NCBI RefSeq assembly: GCF_030272705.1
Contig: NZ_JARFYM010000024.1
Location: forward strand, 1-64,000
DNA from: Rhizobium mayense
GTDB taxonomy: Bacteria > Pseudomonadota > Alphaproteobacteria > Rhizobiales > Rhizobiaceae
Direction: 5' to 3'
DNA length: 64,000 nt
Position numbers and translations under genes: made by a program. The notes beneath the pieces were generated by a model. That model was not told where the DNA came from and searched no databases. It saw only the letters and a program-made list of their open reading frames with translations. Of this stretch, positions 18,426-27,007 are shown in pieces (positions within the stretch are counted from its first letter, which is position 1; every line of letters begins with the position of its first letter).

Positions 18426-18740
18426 TTATACCGCAATGAAGACGGTGCCGTTTTCGACCCTGACTGGATAGGTCTTAAGGCTGACGCAGACGGGCGCACC
18501 CTTGGCTTCGCCAGTCCTGTAGTCGAAGCGGCCATTGTGCTTGGGACATTCGATGATGTTGGCCATGACCAGCCCATCGGCGAGATGGACCTGCTCGTGT
18601 GTACACAGACCGTCGGTAGCGAAATAGTCGTCCTCCGGACTGCGATAGATGGCGAAGGTTCGACCGCCATGGTCGAAGCGCATGACGTCCTCTTCATCGA
18701 TCGCATCTGCTGCACAGACCTCGATCCAGTTGCCGCTCAT
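18426..18740 (-). CDS. Rieske 2Fe-2S ferredoxin, MocE-like
   Basis: Small soluble Rieske protein of 104 residues. The cluster ligands are the C-x-H of CTHEQVHL (about residues 46-48) and the C-x-x-H of CPKHNGRFD (about 65-68). It should shuttle electrons from the FAD reductase (11 bp downstream) to the membrane oxygenase (30 bp upstream). The gene order oxygenase, ferredoxin, reductase is that of mocDEF. Related ferredoxins serve aromatic dioxygenases, but no aromatic dioxygenase subunits are nearby. Confidence 0.87.
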   Translation of the reverse strand: MSGNWIEVCAADAIDEEDVMRFDHGGRTFAIYRSPEDDYFATDGLCTHEQVHLADGLVMANIIECPKHNGRFDYRTGEAKGAPVCVSLKTYPVRVENGTVFIAV

Positions 18741-18770
18741 TCCTGCCTCCCTGTTTGCAATTTTCGACTG

Positions 18771-19856
18771 TTATTGTGCTGCATCAGCCAGCGTATTGTG
18801 GAATTCCTCCCGATAGGGTCTGGCCGTCGGCGGCAACTCACGCTTCAGGAAATAATCTTCATTGCGTAGCTGCCGCAGGAAGGCCGGGATCATTTCGCGG
18901 TAACCCGACCACATGGAGGGGTTGGGCTTCGGCAGGTCGTCTTTAATCATCGCATGCAGTTTCGGCAGCGCATGATAGGGAACCATCGGGAACATGTGGT
19001 GCTCCACATGATAGTTCATGTTCCAATAGACGAAGCGGCTGATCGGATTCATCAGCACCGTGCGGCTGTTCAGCCGGTGGTCGACGACATTGTCGGCCAG
19101 CCCGCCGTGCTGCAGCAGGCCGGTCAGCACATGATGCCAGGCGCCGTAGAGCCGCGGCAGGCCGATCAGCACCAGCGGCAGAAACGAACCCATGCAGAGA
19201 GCGGCGGCGATCGTTGCGATATAGATCGCGCTCCAGATGCGGGCGGTGCGGATGACCTTCGGCTGCTCCTGCTCGGGAATGAAGGTCTTTTCGGCGGCAC
19301 TGACGACGCCGAACGCATTGCGGATCATGTCCAGCATGCCATAGGCGACATCGTAAATGCCGAAGAAATTCAGGACCAGGCGCAGGAGATCCGGCGGCCG
19401 CATGACGGCGATTTCCGGATCGCGGCCGACGATGACGGTATCGGTGTGATGGCGTGTATGGCTCCAGCGCCAGGTTACCGGATTGCGCATCATCATGAAG
19501 CTGGCGATCTGGTAGACCACATCGTTCATCCAGCGGGTCTTGAACGCCGTACCGTGCCCGCATTCATGCCAGCGGCTGTCCGAGGCGGAGCCATAAAGCA
19601 CGCCGTAAGCCAGAAAGAAGGGAACACAGATCCAGGAGCCCCAGAAATAGACTCCGAGGCCGGCGAAGATCGCCATGCAACCCAGCCAGATGATCGTGTC
19701 GCGGATCGCGGCTTCATCCGAGCGCTGCATCAGCGCTTTCATCTCCTTGCGCGGAATATCCGTGTGGTACCACTCCGCCGCCGCCAACCCGGTCTCGACA
19801 GCCGCTTTGCCGCTCGGGCCAAGCAGGCTGTAATCGCGCTTCACTATCTCGATCAT
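18771..19856 (-). CDS. membrane di-iron oxygenase/desaturase, MocD-like
   Basis: Fatty-acid-desaturase superfamily protein of 361 residues. The histidine boxes are complete: H97-E-C-G-H101, H133-T-R-H136-H137 and H283-V-E-H286-H287, with H250 and H260 as further candidate ligands. Hydrophobic segments lie at about 55-88 and 205-235. With the ferredoxin and reductase it forms a three-part monooxygenase; MocD of this family takes part in demethylating rhizopine to scyllo-inosamine. The true substrate here is not shown. ATG 19856 has GGGAGG five bases upstream; the frame extends 34 codons further without a site. The promoter faces the lacI-type gene and carries its putative operators. Confidence 0.82.
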   Translation of the reverse strand: MIEIVKRDYSLLGPSGKAAVETGLAAAEWYHTDIPRKEMKALMQRSDEAAIRDTIIWLGCMAIFAGLGVYFWGSWICVPFFLAYGVLYGSASDSRWHECGHGTAFKTRWMNDVVYQIASFMMMRNPVTWRWSHTRHHTDTVIVGRDPEIAVMRPPDLLRLVLNFFGIYDVAYGMLDMIRNAFGVVSAAEKTFIPEQEQPKVIRTARIWSAIYIATIAAALCMGSFLPLVLIGLPRLYGAWHHVLTGLLQHGGLADNVVDHRLNSRTVLMNPISRFVYWNMNYHVEHHMFPMVPYHALPKLHAMIKDDLPKPNPSMWSGYREMIPAFLRQLRNEDYFLKRELPPTARPYREEFHNTLADAAQ

Positions 19857-19942
19857 CTCAGCCTCCCGCGATGCGCAAAAGCGCGCACCGCACCTCATAT
19901 TCCTAATGATAGGTCCAGTTTTCGCTTGCCTCAATGCGGGAA

Positions 19943-19999
19943 TGATGGAATCTATCATTATCCATCAATGCCCTATCTCATGCATGATGGAATACCTCA
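19943..19999. promoter_or_regulatory. candidate LacI-type operators between moc-like operon and regulator
   Basis: TGATGGAATCTATCA (19943-19957) is an imperfect palindrome, and TGATGGAATACCTCA (19985-19999) has the same left half. Both match the perfect site TGATGGAATTCCATCA found after the regulator at 21045. They overlap the likely divergent promoters, so binding would control both the oxygenase operon and the regulator itself. Confidence 0.65.
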
Positions 20000-20008
20000 G
20001 GGGCAAAC

Positions 20009-21037
20009 ATGCGTCGTCCGACAATCTCCGATCTCGCAAAGGCATCCGGCGTGAGCGTCGCCACGATTGATCGCGTGCTGAACGGACGGCATCGTGTGCG
20101 GGAGGAAACGGCTCGGCGCGTCTACGAAGCAGCACAATCGATCGGCTACCATGCTGTCGGTCTGTTGCGGCAGCGGGTGTTCGAGGATCTACCGCAATAT
20201 CGATTGGGCTTCGTGCTGCAGAAGCCGTCCCAACCGTTCTATCAGTCTTTCGCCAAGGAGATCGGCGCAGCGGCGCAATCGGTTGCAACGGCGCGCGCCC
20301 ATGCGCAAGTCGATTTCGTCGCTGCATCGACACCCACGGCGATCGTCGAGAAGCTGAAAGCCATGGCGGCGCGGAGCCAGGCGGTCGCCTTGGTCGCACC
20401 CGATTATCCGGCGGTGACGGCGGCGGTCGAGGAATTGAAGGAGAAAGGCATCCCCGTATTTTCATTGCTCTCCGATTTCGCGACAGGGGTGCGCGAAACC
20501 TATGTCGGCGTCGATAACCGCAAGGTCGGGCGCACCGCCGCCTGGACGATCGCCAGATCCGCCCGCCAGCCAGGCAAGGTCGCCTGCTTTGTCGGAAGCC
20601 ATCGCTTTCATGGCCATGAACTGCGCGAGATCGGTTTTCGCTCCTACTTTCGCGAGAACGCGCCTGATTTCGAAGTGCTGGACACGCTGATCAATTTGGA
20701 CACCGCGGAAATCACCCATGAGGCGACACTCAACCTGCTGCAGAAACATCCCGATCTCATCGGCTTCTACGTCTGTGGCGGCGGCATGGAAGGCGCGATA
20801 TCCGCCATTCGCGAGGAAGCGCTTGCCGGCAAGCTAATCGTCGTCGTCAACGAACTGACGCCGGAATCGAAAGCGGCGCTCGCCGACGATGTCGTCACCA
20901 TGGTCATCGGAACACCTCTCCCGTCGCTCTGCAAGGAGTTATTCGGTTTGATGATCGGCGCCATCGAACGTGGCGAAGCGGCAATGCCGGGGCAATCCTT
21001 CCTGCCTTTCGACATCTTCGTGTCGGAAAACATTTAG
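20009..21037 (+). CDS. LacI-family transcriptional regulator of the moc-like genes
   Basis: LacI/GalR repressor of 342 residues. The N-terminal HTH is PTISDLAKASGVSVATIDRVLNGR (residues about 4-27) with hinge helix residues following. The periplasmic-binding-like sensor domain covers about 60-340 and resembles type-1 sugar-binding folds. TIDRVLNG replaces the more common TVSRVLN, a variant seen in regulators of inositol-like sugars. It is divergent from the oxygenase operon and upstream of the MocC/IolE-like gene, and three copies of one palindromic motif surround it. The inducer is unknown; an inositol derivative is a fair guess. Confidence 0.85.
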   Translation: MRRPTISDLAKASGVSVATIDRVLNGRHRVREETARRVYEAAQSIGYHAVGLLRQRVFEDLPQYRLGFVLQKPSQPFYQSFAKEIGAAAQSVATARAHAQVDFVAASTPTAIVEKLKAMAARSQAVALVAPDYPAVTAAVEELKEKGIPVFSLLSDFATGVRETYVGVDNRKVGRTAAWTIARSARQPGKVACFVGSHRFHGHELREIGFRSYFRENAPDFEVLDTLINLDTAEITHEATLNLLQKHPDLIGFYVCGGGMEGAISAIREEALAGKLIVVVNELTPESKAALADDVVTMVIGTPLPSLCKELFGLMIGAIERGEAAMPGQSFLPFDIFVSENI

Positions 21038-21044
21038 CCGAGAA

Positions 21045-21060
21045 TGATGGAATTCCATCA
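21045..21060. promoter_or_regulatory. perfect palindromic operator upstream of the mocC-like gene
   Basis: TGATGGAATTCCATCA is a perfect 16-bp palindrome seven bases after the regulator stop. The sequence GGAATATTTCTATCA just after it (about 21067-21081) keeps part of the motif and may be a second, weaker site. It is placed to control transcription of the isomerase gene at 21206. Confidence 0.7.
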
Positions 21061-21205
21061 CGGCTTGGAATATTTCTATCACGAATGATTGGAGATGCCG
21101 GCGCTCGCCTGTGGATCGATGGCATGATTCTCGGTACTCGTTTGGAGGCATGCGCGGCCGATCGACATTCTGCTGGGCCGGTGCTTAAGAGGAGGAATGC
21201 CTACC

Positions 21206-22018
21206 ATGAGTTCCATTCGTTTCGCGCTCAATCATATGTGTGCGCCGTCCTTGAGCTTGGAATCGTTCTTTTCAGCGGCGAACACACTCGGCATCGACAG
21301 CGTCGAAATCCGCAATGATTTGGCCGGCAAAGCGATCCTGGACGGCACCCCGGCCGCAACGGTCGGGGAACTTGCGGCGCGCTACGGACTGACGATCATT
21401 TCGATCAACGCGCTGCAGCGTTTCAACGAGTGGAATGAGGCGCGCGCCAAGGAGGCGGCCAAGCTCATCGGTTATGCGCGGGATTGTGGCGCGCAAGCCC
21501 TAGTGCTCGTTCCCGTCAATGACGGCAGCGGCAGGGAACCGGAGGCACGCAAGCAGAATCTCGTGGCGGCCTTGACGGCGCTGAAGCCGATGCTAGATGC
21601 CGCAGGGATTGTCGGCCTAGTGGAGCCACTTGGCTTCGAGATCTGCTCGCTGCGTTCGAAGACGGAAGCCGCTGCTGCAATCGAAGAGCTTGGCGCGCAA
21701 TCGGCGTTCCGTCTTGTCCACGACACCTTCCATCATCACCTCGCCGGCGAGACGGCGATTTTCCCTGCGCTCACCGGCCTGGTCCATATCTCCGGCGTCA
21801 GCGATACCGCCGTCTCGGTTGCCGATATGCGCGATCCGCACCGCGTTCTGGTCAATGCCAGCGACCGTCTCGACAATGTCGGGCAGATGCGGGCACTGTT
21901 GTCCGCCGGCTATGCCGGCCCCTTCTCCTTCGAGCCCTTTGCACCGGACGTGCATGCGCTGAAGGAACCGGTGACGGCGTTGAAGGAAAGCATGGCGTAT
22001 ATGGCCGCGCACGTTTGA
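21206..22018 (+). CDS. TIM-barrel sugar isomerase/epimerase, MocC/IolE-like
   Basis: Xylose-isomerase-like TIM barrel protein of 270 residues, of the family including IolE, IolI and MocC. Metal-site candidates are the Glu of GLVEPLGFEI (about 140), the Asp/His pair in RLVHDTFHHH (about 170-177), and FSFEPFAPDV near the C-terminus. Family members dehydrate or isomerise inosose-type ketoses, fitting a role after oxidation of an inositol compound. ATG 21206 is chosen with AGGAGG ten bases upstream; ATG 21197 sits too close to that site. It lies behind the perfect operator, which ties it to the moc-like regulon. Assignment to MocC proper is tentative. Confidence 0.75.
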   Translation: MSSIRFALNHMCAPSLSLESFFSAANTLGIDSVEIRNDLAGKAILDGTPAATVGELAARYGLTIISINALQRFNEWNEARAKEAAKLIGYARDCGAQALVLVPVNDGSGREPEARKQNLVAALTALKPMLDAAGIVGLVEPLGFEICSLRSKTEAAAAIEELGAQSAFRLVHDTFHHHLAGETAIFPALTGLVHISGVSDTAVSVADMRDPHRVLVNASDRLDNVGQMRALLSAGYAGPFSFEPFAPDVHALKEPVTALKESMAYMAAHV

Positions 22019-22025
22019 TAGCCAC

Positions 22026-22059
22026 TTGACCAACGAGATCCCCTAGTCTCGTTGGTCAA
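22026..22059. terminator. probable bidirectional terminator
   Basis: TTGACCAACGAGA (22026-22038) and TCTCGTTGGTCAA (22047-22059) pair perfectly over 13 bp around an 8-base loop. It sits eight bases after the isomerase gene and before the convergent cobM stop. There is no long T-run. Confidence 0.6.
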
Positions 22060-22137
22060 TCTCGCCAGTGCAGCCGACGATTATGCAAACCTTGCTCTGA
22101 CGGAATGCTGTGTAAATTCCGCAACGTCGCCCGCCTG

Positions 22138-22896
22138 TTATTCCCTGCCTCGGAAGCGACGCTGATAGGCGGGATCGTACAGCGAGCTTTCGCGGAAATC
22201 GCTGGCGGCTAGCGACGGACCGACGAAGATCAACGCTGTGCGCTCGATCGGCTCGGCCGCGACCTTTGCTTCGATCGTGCCGAGTGTGCCGTGAAGAATG
22301 CGCTCATCAGGCCAGGAGGCTTTGACAACGATCGCGACCGGGCAATCCGCGCCATAAAGCGGCGTCAACTCCTCGACCACCTGAGGAAGTGCGTGGATTG
22401 CCAGGTGGATGGCGAGCGTTGCGCCCGTGGCGCCGAATTTCTCCAGAGTTTCGTTGTTCGGCATCGGCGACGCGCGGCCGGAAACACGCGTCAGAACAAG
22501 GCTTTGCGCAACGGCGGGTATGGTCAGCTCGCGCCCAAGCGCGGACGCCGCCGCGGCGAAGGCGGGAACGCCGGGGGTCAGCGTATAGGTGATGCCGTGC
22601 TTTTCCAGGCGGCGGATCTGTTCGGCAACGGCGCTCCAGACGGAGAGGTCACCGGAATGGAGGCGGGCGACATCCTCGCCCGATGCCGCTGCTTTCAGAT
22701 ATTCGGCCTCGATTTCATCCAGCGACATTGGTGCGGTGTCGATGATGCGGGCGCCGGGCGGGCAATATTGCAGGAGGTCCGGCGAGACGATCGAGCCGGC
22801 ATAGAGGCAGACCGGGCATTTGCCGATCAGGTCCCTGCCACGCACCGTGATCAGGTCCGCTGCCCCCGGGCCCGCTCCAATGAAATGCACCGTCAT
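22138..22896 (-). CDS. cobM: precorrin-4 C11-methyltransferase CobM
   Basis: SAM-dependent tetrapyrrole methylase of 252 residues that methylates C-11 of precorrin-4 to give precorrin-5. It opens VHFIGAGPGAADLITVRG, the family's SAM/tetrapyrrole loop. It also contains RLHSGDLSVWSAVAEQIRRL and the LTPGVPAFAAAASALG motif near residue 105-122. It is last in the reverse-strand cob run, 16 bp after cobL. A bidirectional terminator separates it from the moc-like region. Confidence 0.92.
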   Translation of the reverse strand: MTVHFIGAGPGAADLITVRGRDLIGKCPVCLYAGSIVSPDLLQYCPPGARIIDTAPMSLDEIEAEYLKAAASGEDVARLHSGDLSVWSAVAEQIRRLEKHGITYTLTPGVPAFAAAASALGRELTIPAVAQSLVLTRVSGRASPMPNNETLEKFGATGATLAIHLAIHALPQVVEELTPLYGADCPVAIVVKASWPDERILHGTLGTIEAKVAAEPIERTALIFVGPSLAASDFRESSLYDPAYQRRFRGRE

Positions 22897-22912
22897 CCCG
22901 CTACCTCGTTTT

Positions 22913-24145
22913 TCATTCTTGTGGTTTGACCCAGGACCATTGCGTCACCGGCATAGCCGGCCGCCAGCCGGTCATGGTGCCGATGGGCCCGGCCCGGGCG
23001 ATATCGATGCGGATCAGCGAGCCGCCGCGGCAGGCATGTTCGGCAAGCAGGATCGCCTCCATCTCCGTCGTCACCGCATTGACGACCAGCCGCCCTCCGG
23101 CCTTCAACGCGGCAATAGCGGCATCCATGACGCCTGCGTCGCTGCCGCCACCACCGATGAAGATGGCATCCGGCGCCGGCAGGCCGACAAGTGCTTGCGG
23201 CGCCTGTCCTTCGATGATGGTAAGGCCTGGAACACCGAAGCTCGCCGCGTTGCGGCGGATGCGAGCAGCGCGCTCGCTGGAAGATTCGACGGCGATGGCC
23301 CGCATCGAAGAATGGGCCAGCATCCATTCTATGCCGATCGAACCGGAGCCGGCACCGATATCCCACAGCAACTCGCTATGGCGTGGCGCCAGCGCTGACA
23401 GGGTCATCGCTCGGATTTCCCGTTTGGTGATCTGGCCGTCATGCTCGAACAGGCTGTCGTCTAGCCCGGCGCTGAGCGGCAGGATGCGAGCGCCGGCCCC
23501 TGCGATGACTTCAATGCCGCAAACATTCAGATCATTGATGCCAGAGAGCGTGAAATCAGCAGCCCGCCGCGTCGAGACTCGTTCATGAGGCCCACCCAAC
23601 GCCTCGAGAATTGTCAGCATCGATTGACCAAATCCAGTCTCCTGCAGCAAACGCGCAAGATCGGCTGGACCTTGGCCATCCCACGTCAAGGCTAGGATCT
23701 TGCGACCGGGATGGAGATGCGGACGGATGAGGTCGAGCGGTCGCCCATGCAGGGAAAGAACGGTGACGTCTTGCAAAGGCCAGCCGAGGCGCGAGGCGGC
23801 CAGGCTGAAGGAAGAAGGCGCCGGAATTACTGTCATCTCGGATGCCGGAACATGCCGCGAGAGCGTGGCGCCGACGCCGTAGTAGAAGGGATCGCCGGAA
23901 GCAAGGACGACGGTCGGCATTCCGCGTCGCGCCAGTAGGGCGTCGACGGATTTCTCAAAGGGGCTCTGCCAGCGATGCGCCTCACCCTTGATCATGGCCT
24001 GCATCAGCTCGATATGCCGCGCGCCGCCGAAGACGACCGGCGCTGCCGCAATCAGCCGCTTGGCCTCGTCGCCAAGCCCGGCTGGACCGTCTTCGCCGAT
24101 GCCGATTATAATGAGCCAACGTTGAGGGGAAGGCATCTCAGACAT
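22913..24145 (-). CDS. cobL: precorrin-6Y C5,15-methyltransferase (decarboxylating) CobL
   Basis: Bifunctional enzyme of about 410 residues. The N-terminal CbiE-like methylase domain (1-210) carries IIGIGEDGPAGLGDEA and VLASGDPFYYGVGATL. The C-terminal CbiT-like domain (about 230-410) has the class I SAM motif LLWDIGAGSGSIGIEWM. It methylates C-5 and C-15 and decarboxylates the C-12 acetate, giving precorrin-8X. The ATG at 24145 (MSEMPSP) or 24136 is likely; an earlier start at 24178 would reach further into cobK. Its start region overlaps that of divergent cobK, so the two 5' ends share the same DNA. Confidence 0.92.
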   Translation of the reverse strand: MSEMPSPQRWLIIIGIGEDGPAGLGDEAKRLIAAAPVVFGGARHIELMQAMIKGEAHRWQSPFEKSVDALLARRGMPTVVLASGDPFYYGVGATLSRHVPASEMTVIPAPSSFSLAASRLGWPLQDVTVLSLHGRPLDLIRPHLHPGRKILALTWDGQGPADLARLLQETGFGQSMLTILEALGGPHERVSTRRAADFTLSGINDLNVCGIEVIAGAGARILPLSAGLDDSLFEHDGQITKREIRAMTLSALAPRHSELLWDIGAGSGSIGIEWMLAHSSMRAIAVESSSERAARIRRNAASFGVPGLTIIEGQAPQALVGLPAPDAIFIGGGGSDAGVMDAAIAALKAGGRLVVNAVTTEMEAILLAEHACRGGSLIRIDIARAGPIGTMTGWRPAMPVTQWSWVKPQE

Positions 24146-24914
24146 GGGCAGGACCCGAATTCTGATCTTGGGCGGCACGACGGAAGCACGTCAATTGGCG
24201 GAGGCACTGGCGTCGCGCGCCGATCTCGACGTCGTCCTGTCGTTGGCGGGCAGAACCATCGAACCTGCTCCGCAGCCGGTTCCGGTGCGTACTGGCGGCT
24301 TCGGTGGCGCAGAGGGTCTTGCCCGCTATTTGAGAGACGAGGCGATCGATCTGCTGATCGATGCGACCCATCCCTTCGCCGCCCGCATGTCCGCCAACGC
24401 GGCGGAGGCGGCTCACCTCTGCGGTATCTCCGCTTTTGCACTTCGCCGCCCAACCTGGCTGCCGGTCGAGGGCGATCGCTGGCGCTCTGTACAAGGTGTT
24501 TCGAAGGCGATAGCGGCGCTTGGTCCCTCGCCTCTCAATGTCTTCCTGGCGATTGGCCGACAAGAGGCTCATCAGGCCAATGCTGCGCCCATCCATCATT
24601 ATTGGGTGCGCAGCGTCGACCCGGTCGAGCTGCCGCTGACGGTGCCCAACGTCACCTATATCCATGCCAAGGGTCCGTTCCGGCTGGAAGACGAACTGGA
24701 CCTGTTGCGGCAATATCGTATCGACGTGATCGTGACCAAGAACAGCGGCGGCAGTGCGACCTACGCGAAGATCGAGGCGGCGCGGCAACTGGGCATCGAA
24801 GTGATCATGATCGAGCGCGCGCCGGCAGCCGATATGCTGGCGGTCGAAACTGTCGAGGCAGCGCTGCATCATATCGATCATCTCGCCCCTTCCTTGATGA
24901 AGCGCGGCGTATAG
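24144..24914 (+). CDS. cobK: precorrin-6X reductase CobK
   Basis: NADPH-dependent precorrin-6A reductase of 256 residues, reducing the macrocycle to precorrin-6Y before CobL acts. The start RTRILILGGTTEARQLAEAL is the dinucleotide-binding loop. Later LLIDATHPFAARMSANA and DVIVTKNSGGSATYAKIEAA are family hallmarks. It is the only cob gene here on the plus strand. GGGGAAGG lies ten bases before its ATG, inside cobL. Its 3' end overlaps the convergent cobJ by 37 bp, so both ends of cobK share sequence with neighbours on the other strand. Confidence 0.93.
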   Translation: MGRTRILILGGTTEARQLAEALASRADLDVVLSLAGRTIEPAPQPVPVRTGGFGGAEGLARYLRDEAIDLLIDATHPFAARMSANAAEAAHLCGISAFALRRPTWLPVEGDRWRSVQGVSKAIAALGPSPLNVFLAIGRQEAHQANAAPIHHYWVRSVDPVELPLTVPNVTYIHAKGPFRLEDELDLLRQYRIDVIVTKNSGGSATYAKIEAARQLGIEVIMIERAPAADMLAVETVEAALHHIDHLAPSLMKRGV

Positions 24915-25642
24915 ACCAGATCAGGTCTCGTCTCCCGGGCGATGACGCGCGTCTCGGCCGAGCCGATGATGACGCAGGTGGCCATATCAGCGCTCGACGC
25001 GTCCGCATCCGCCAGCCTTGCAACTGTCATGCGCTCGTCCGGCCGGCCCGCCGCGCGGCCGAAAATGACGGGAACGTCGGCGGGCAGAACGCCGCGCAGG
25101 ATGTCGAAAGCTTTGCCGAGCTGCCAGGGACGCGCTTTGCTGATGGGATTGTAAAGGGCGATCACAAGCCCGGCTTCAGCGACCAAACGCAGCCTATTTC
25201 CTATTATATTCCAGGGCTTTAGATTGTCCGACAGTGAGATTGCGCAGAAATCATGTCCCAACGGCGCGCCGATCCGAGCCGCGACGGCAAGCATGGCGGT
25301 AATACCGGGCACGACGACAAGATCGATATCCCGCCATTCGTCGGGTCCATTGTCGATCGCCTCGCACACAGCTGCCGCCATGGCAAAAACACCGGGATCG
25401 CCACCCGAGACGACGCAGACGTTTGCGCCGGCGACGGCACGCTCCAGCGCTGCCTTGGCTCGATCCAGCTCTTCGCGGTTGTCGGATGCCTGGCGGATCT
25501 GATTCGGCCGAAGCGACAGGCGATCGAGATAGGGGCCATAGCCGAAAAATTCGGTGGCGTCGGCCACAGCCGCCTGCGCTTCCGGCGTCATCTGCGCGGG
25601 ATTGCCGGGACCAGTGCCGATGACATAGAGGCGGCCGCTCAT
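24878..25642 (-). CDS. cobJ: precorrin-3B C17-methyltransferase CobJ
   Basis: Tetrapyrrole methylase of 254 residues that methylates C-17 during ring contraction, yielding precorrin-4. Motifs are LYVIGTGPGNPAQMTPEA at the start, CVVSGGDPGVFAMAAAV near 78-92, VVVPGITAMLAVAARIGAPLGHDF at about 110-133, and LYNPISKARPWQL. The ATG overlaps the cobI stop (ATGA), showing coupling, and the 3' end overlaps cobK tail-to-tail. Confidence 0.93.
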   Translation of the reverse strand: MSGRLYVIGTGPGNPAQMTPEAQAAVADATEFFGYGPYLDRLSLRPNQIRQASDNREELDRAKAALERAVAGANVCVVSGGDPGVFAMAAAVCEAIDNGPDEWRDIDLVVVPGITAMLAVAARIGAPLGHDFCAISLSDNLKPWNIIGNRLRLVAEAGLVIALYNPISKARPWQLGKAFDILRGVLPADVPVIFGRAAGRPDERMTVARLADADASSADMATCVIIGSAETRVIARETRPDLVYTPRFIKEGAR

Positions 25643-26376
25643 GGCTTGTCTTCCCAGCCGGGAACGAGGATCAGGGAAAAATAGGGTGCCTCGCCGTCTC
25701 CCCTTTCAGCGAGTGGCGTTATGGCGCCGTTCGTCATTGTGCCGCGCTCGACGTAAATCGCCTCCTCGAGGCGTCCCACGGCCTCAAGGGCACGGCGGAT
25801 CTTCGGCAAGTTGCGGCCGACCTTCATGATCACGGCTGCCTGCGTGTCGGCGAGGCGGCGGGCAAGTTCGCCTTCCGCCATCGTACCGGGGAGTACGGAA
25901 AGCACATCGTCCCCTTGGACAATCGGCAGTCCAGCCAACGACCAGCAGCCAGACATCGCCGTTATCCCCGGAATGACTTCCGTTGGATAGCGGTCGGCAA
26001 GGCGCACGTGCAGATGCATATAGGAGCCGTAGAACAGCGGATCGCCTTCGCTGAGCACGGCTACGGTCTTGCCGGCTTTCAGATAGGCGGCGACCATTTC
26101 GGCGGAGGCATTATAGAAATCAGTAATCTGGCTCTTGTAGTCCGCCTCGTTCTTGTCGATTTCCGTCGTCACGGGATAGTAGAGCGGCAGCAGCATCACG
26201 TCGGTTCTGAGCAGATCGCCGACGACGGCGCGGCCGTTGCCGTTTCTCCCCTGCTTGGCGAAATAGGCAACGACATCGGCTTTCTCCAAGGCTCTGACGG
26301 CCTTGATGGTCAGCAATTCCGGATCACCGGGCCCGGTTCCGATCCCGATCAGCCGGCCCGTGGAATGCGCGCTCAT
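25639..26376 (-). CDS. cobI: precorrin-2 C20-methyltransferase CobI
   Basis: Tetrapyrrole methylase of 245 residues making precorrin-3A from precorrin-2 and SAM. It begins SAHSTGRLIGIGTGPGDPELLTIKAV, and contains VAVLSEGDPLFYGSYMHLHVRL and EVIPGITAMSGCWSLAGLPI. The ATG at 26376 overlaps the cobH stop (ATGA); the open frame extending 87 codons upstream into cobH is not used. It belongs to the coupled chain cobH-cobI-cobJ. Confidence 0.93.
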   Translation of the reverse strand: MSAHSTGRLIGIGTGPGDPELLTIKAVRALEKADVVAYFAKQGRNGNGRAVVGDLLRTDVMLLPLYYPVTTEIDKNEADYKSQITDFYNASAEMVAAYLKAGKTVAVLSEGDPLFYGSYMHLHVRLADRYPTEVIPGITAMSGCWSLAGLPIVQGDDVLSVLPGTMAEGELARRLADTQAAVIMKVGRNLPKIRRALEAVGRLEEAIYVERGTMTNGAITPLAERGDGEAPYFSLILVPGWEDKP

Positions 26377-27005
26377 AGGCCAGACCTCGCCAATGCGTTG
26401 ATCGCGGCGGCGGTGATGGCGCTGCCGCCAAGACGGCCACGGACTATGGCATAGGGTACGCCATAGGAATTTTCCGCCAGCGCATCCTTGGACTCGGCGG
26501 CTCCTACAAATCCGACGGGCATACCGATGATGGCCGCCGGCTTCGGCGCGCCGTCGCGCAGCATTTCGAGGAGATGAAACAACGCTGTCGGCGCATTGCC
26601 GATGGCGACGACGGAGCCAGCCAGGCGGTCGCCCCAAAGATGCATTGCGGCCGCCGAGCGGGTATTGCCGGTCGTCTTCGCCAATTCCGGCGTGCGGGGA
26701 TCATGCAGCGTGCAGATCACCTCATTGGCCGCTGGCAGACGCGCGCGCGTAACGCCATGGGCAACCATCTCGGCATCGCAGAAGATCGGTGCGCCATTGG
26801 CAAGCGCCGAACGCGCGGCGGCGGCGAAATCGGGAGAGAAGACGAAATGCTCCGATGCTTCGACCAGGCCACAGGCATGGATCATGCGGATGGCCACATC
26901 GGCTTCCGCATCTGAAAAGCGCGACAGATCGGCCTCGCTGCGGATGATCGCGAAGGAGCGCTCGTAGATCGCGTTGCCCTCGCGGATATAATCATAGTCA
27001 GGCAT
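26373..27005 (-). CDS. cobH: precorrin-8X methylmutase CobH
   Basis: Cofactor-free methylmutase of 210 residues, moving a methyl from C-11 to C-12 of precorrin-8X to give hydrogenobyrinic acid. Recognisable stretches are YIREGNAIYERSFAIIRSEADL, MIHACGLVEASEHFVFS with the catalytic-type His of the family (RMIHACG), and GMPVGFVGAAESKDAL. The ATG at 27005 (MPDYDY) sits two bases after the cobG stop; a longer frame runs into cobG. Confidence 0.93.
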   Translation of the reverse strand: MPDYDYIREGNAIYERSFAIIRSEADLSRFSDAEADVAIRMIHACGLVEASEHFVFSPDFAAAARSALANGAPIFCDAEMVAHGVTRARLPAANEVICTLHDPRTPELAKTTGNTRSAAAMHLWGDRLAGSVVAIGNAPTALFHLLEMLRDGAPKPAAIIGMPVGFVGAAESKDALAENSYGVPYAIVRGRLGGSAITAAAINALARSGL

Positions 27006-27007
27006 TC

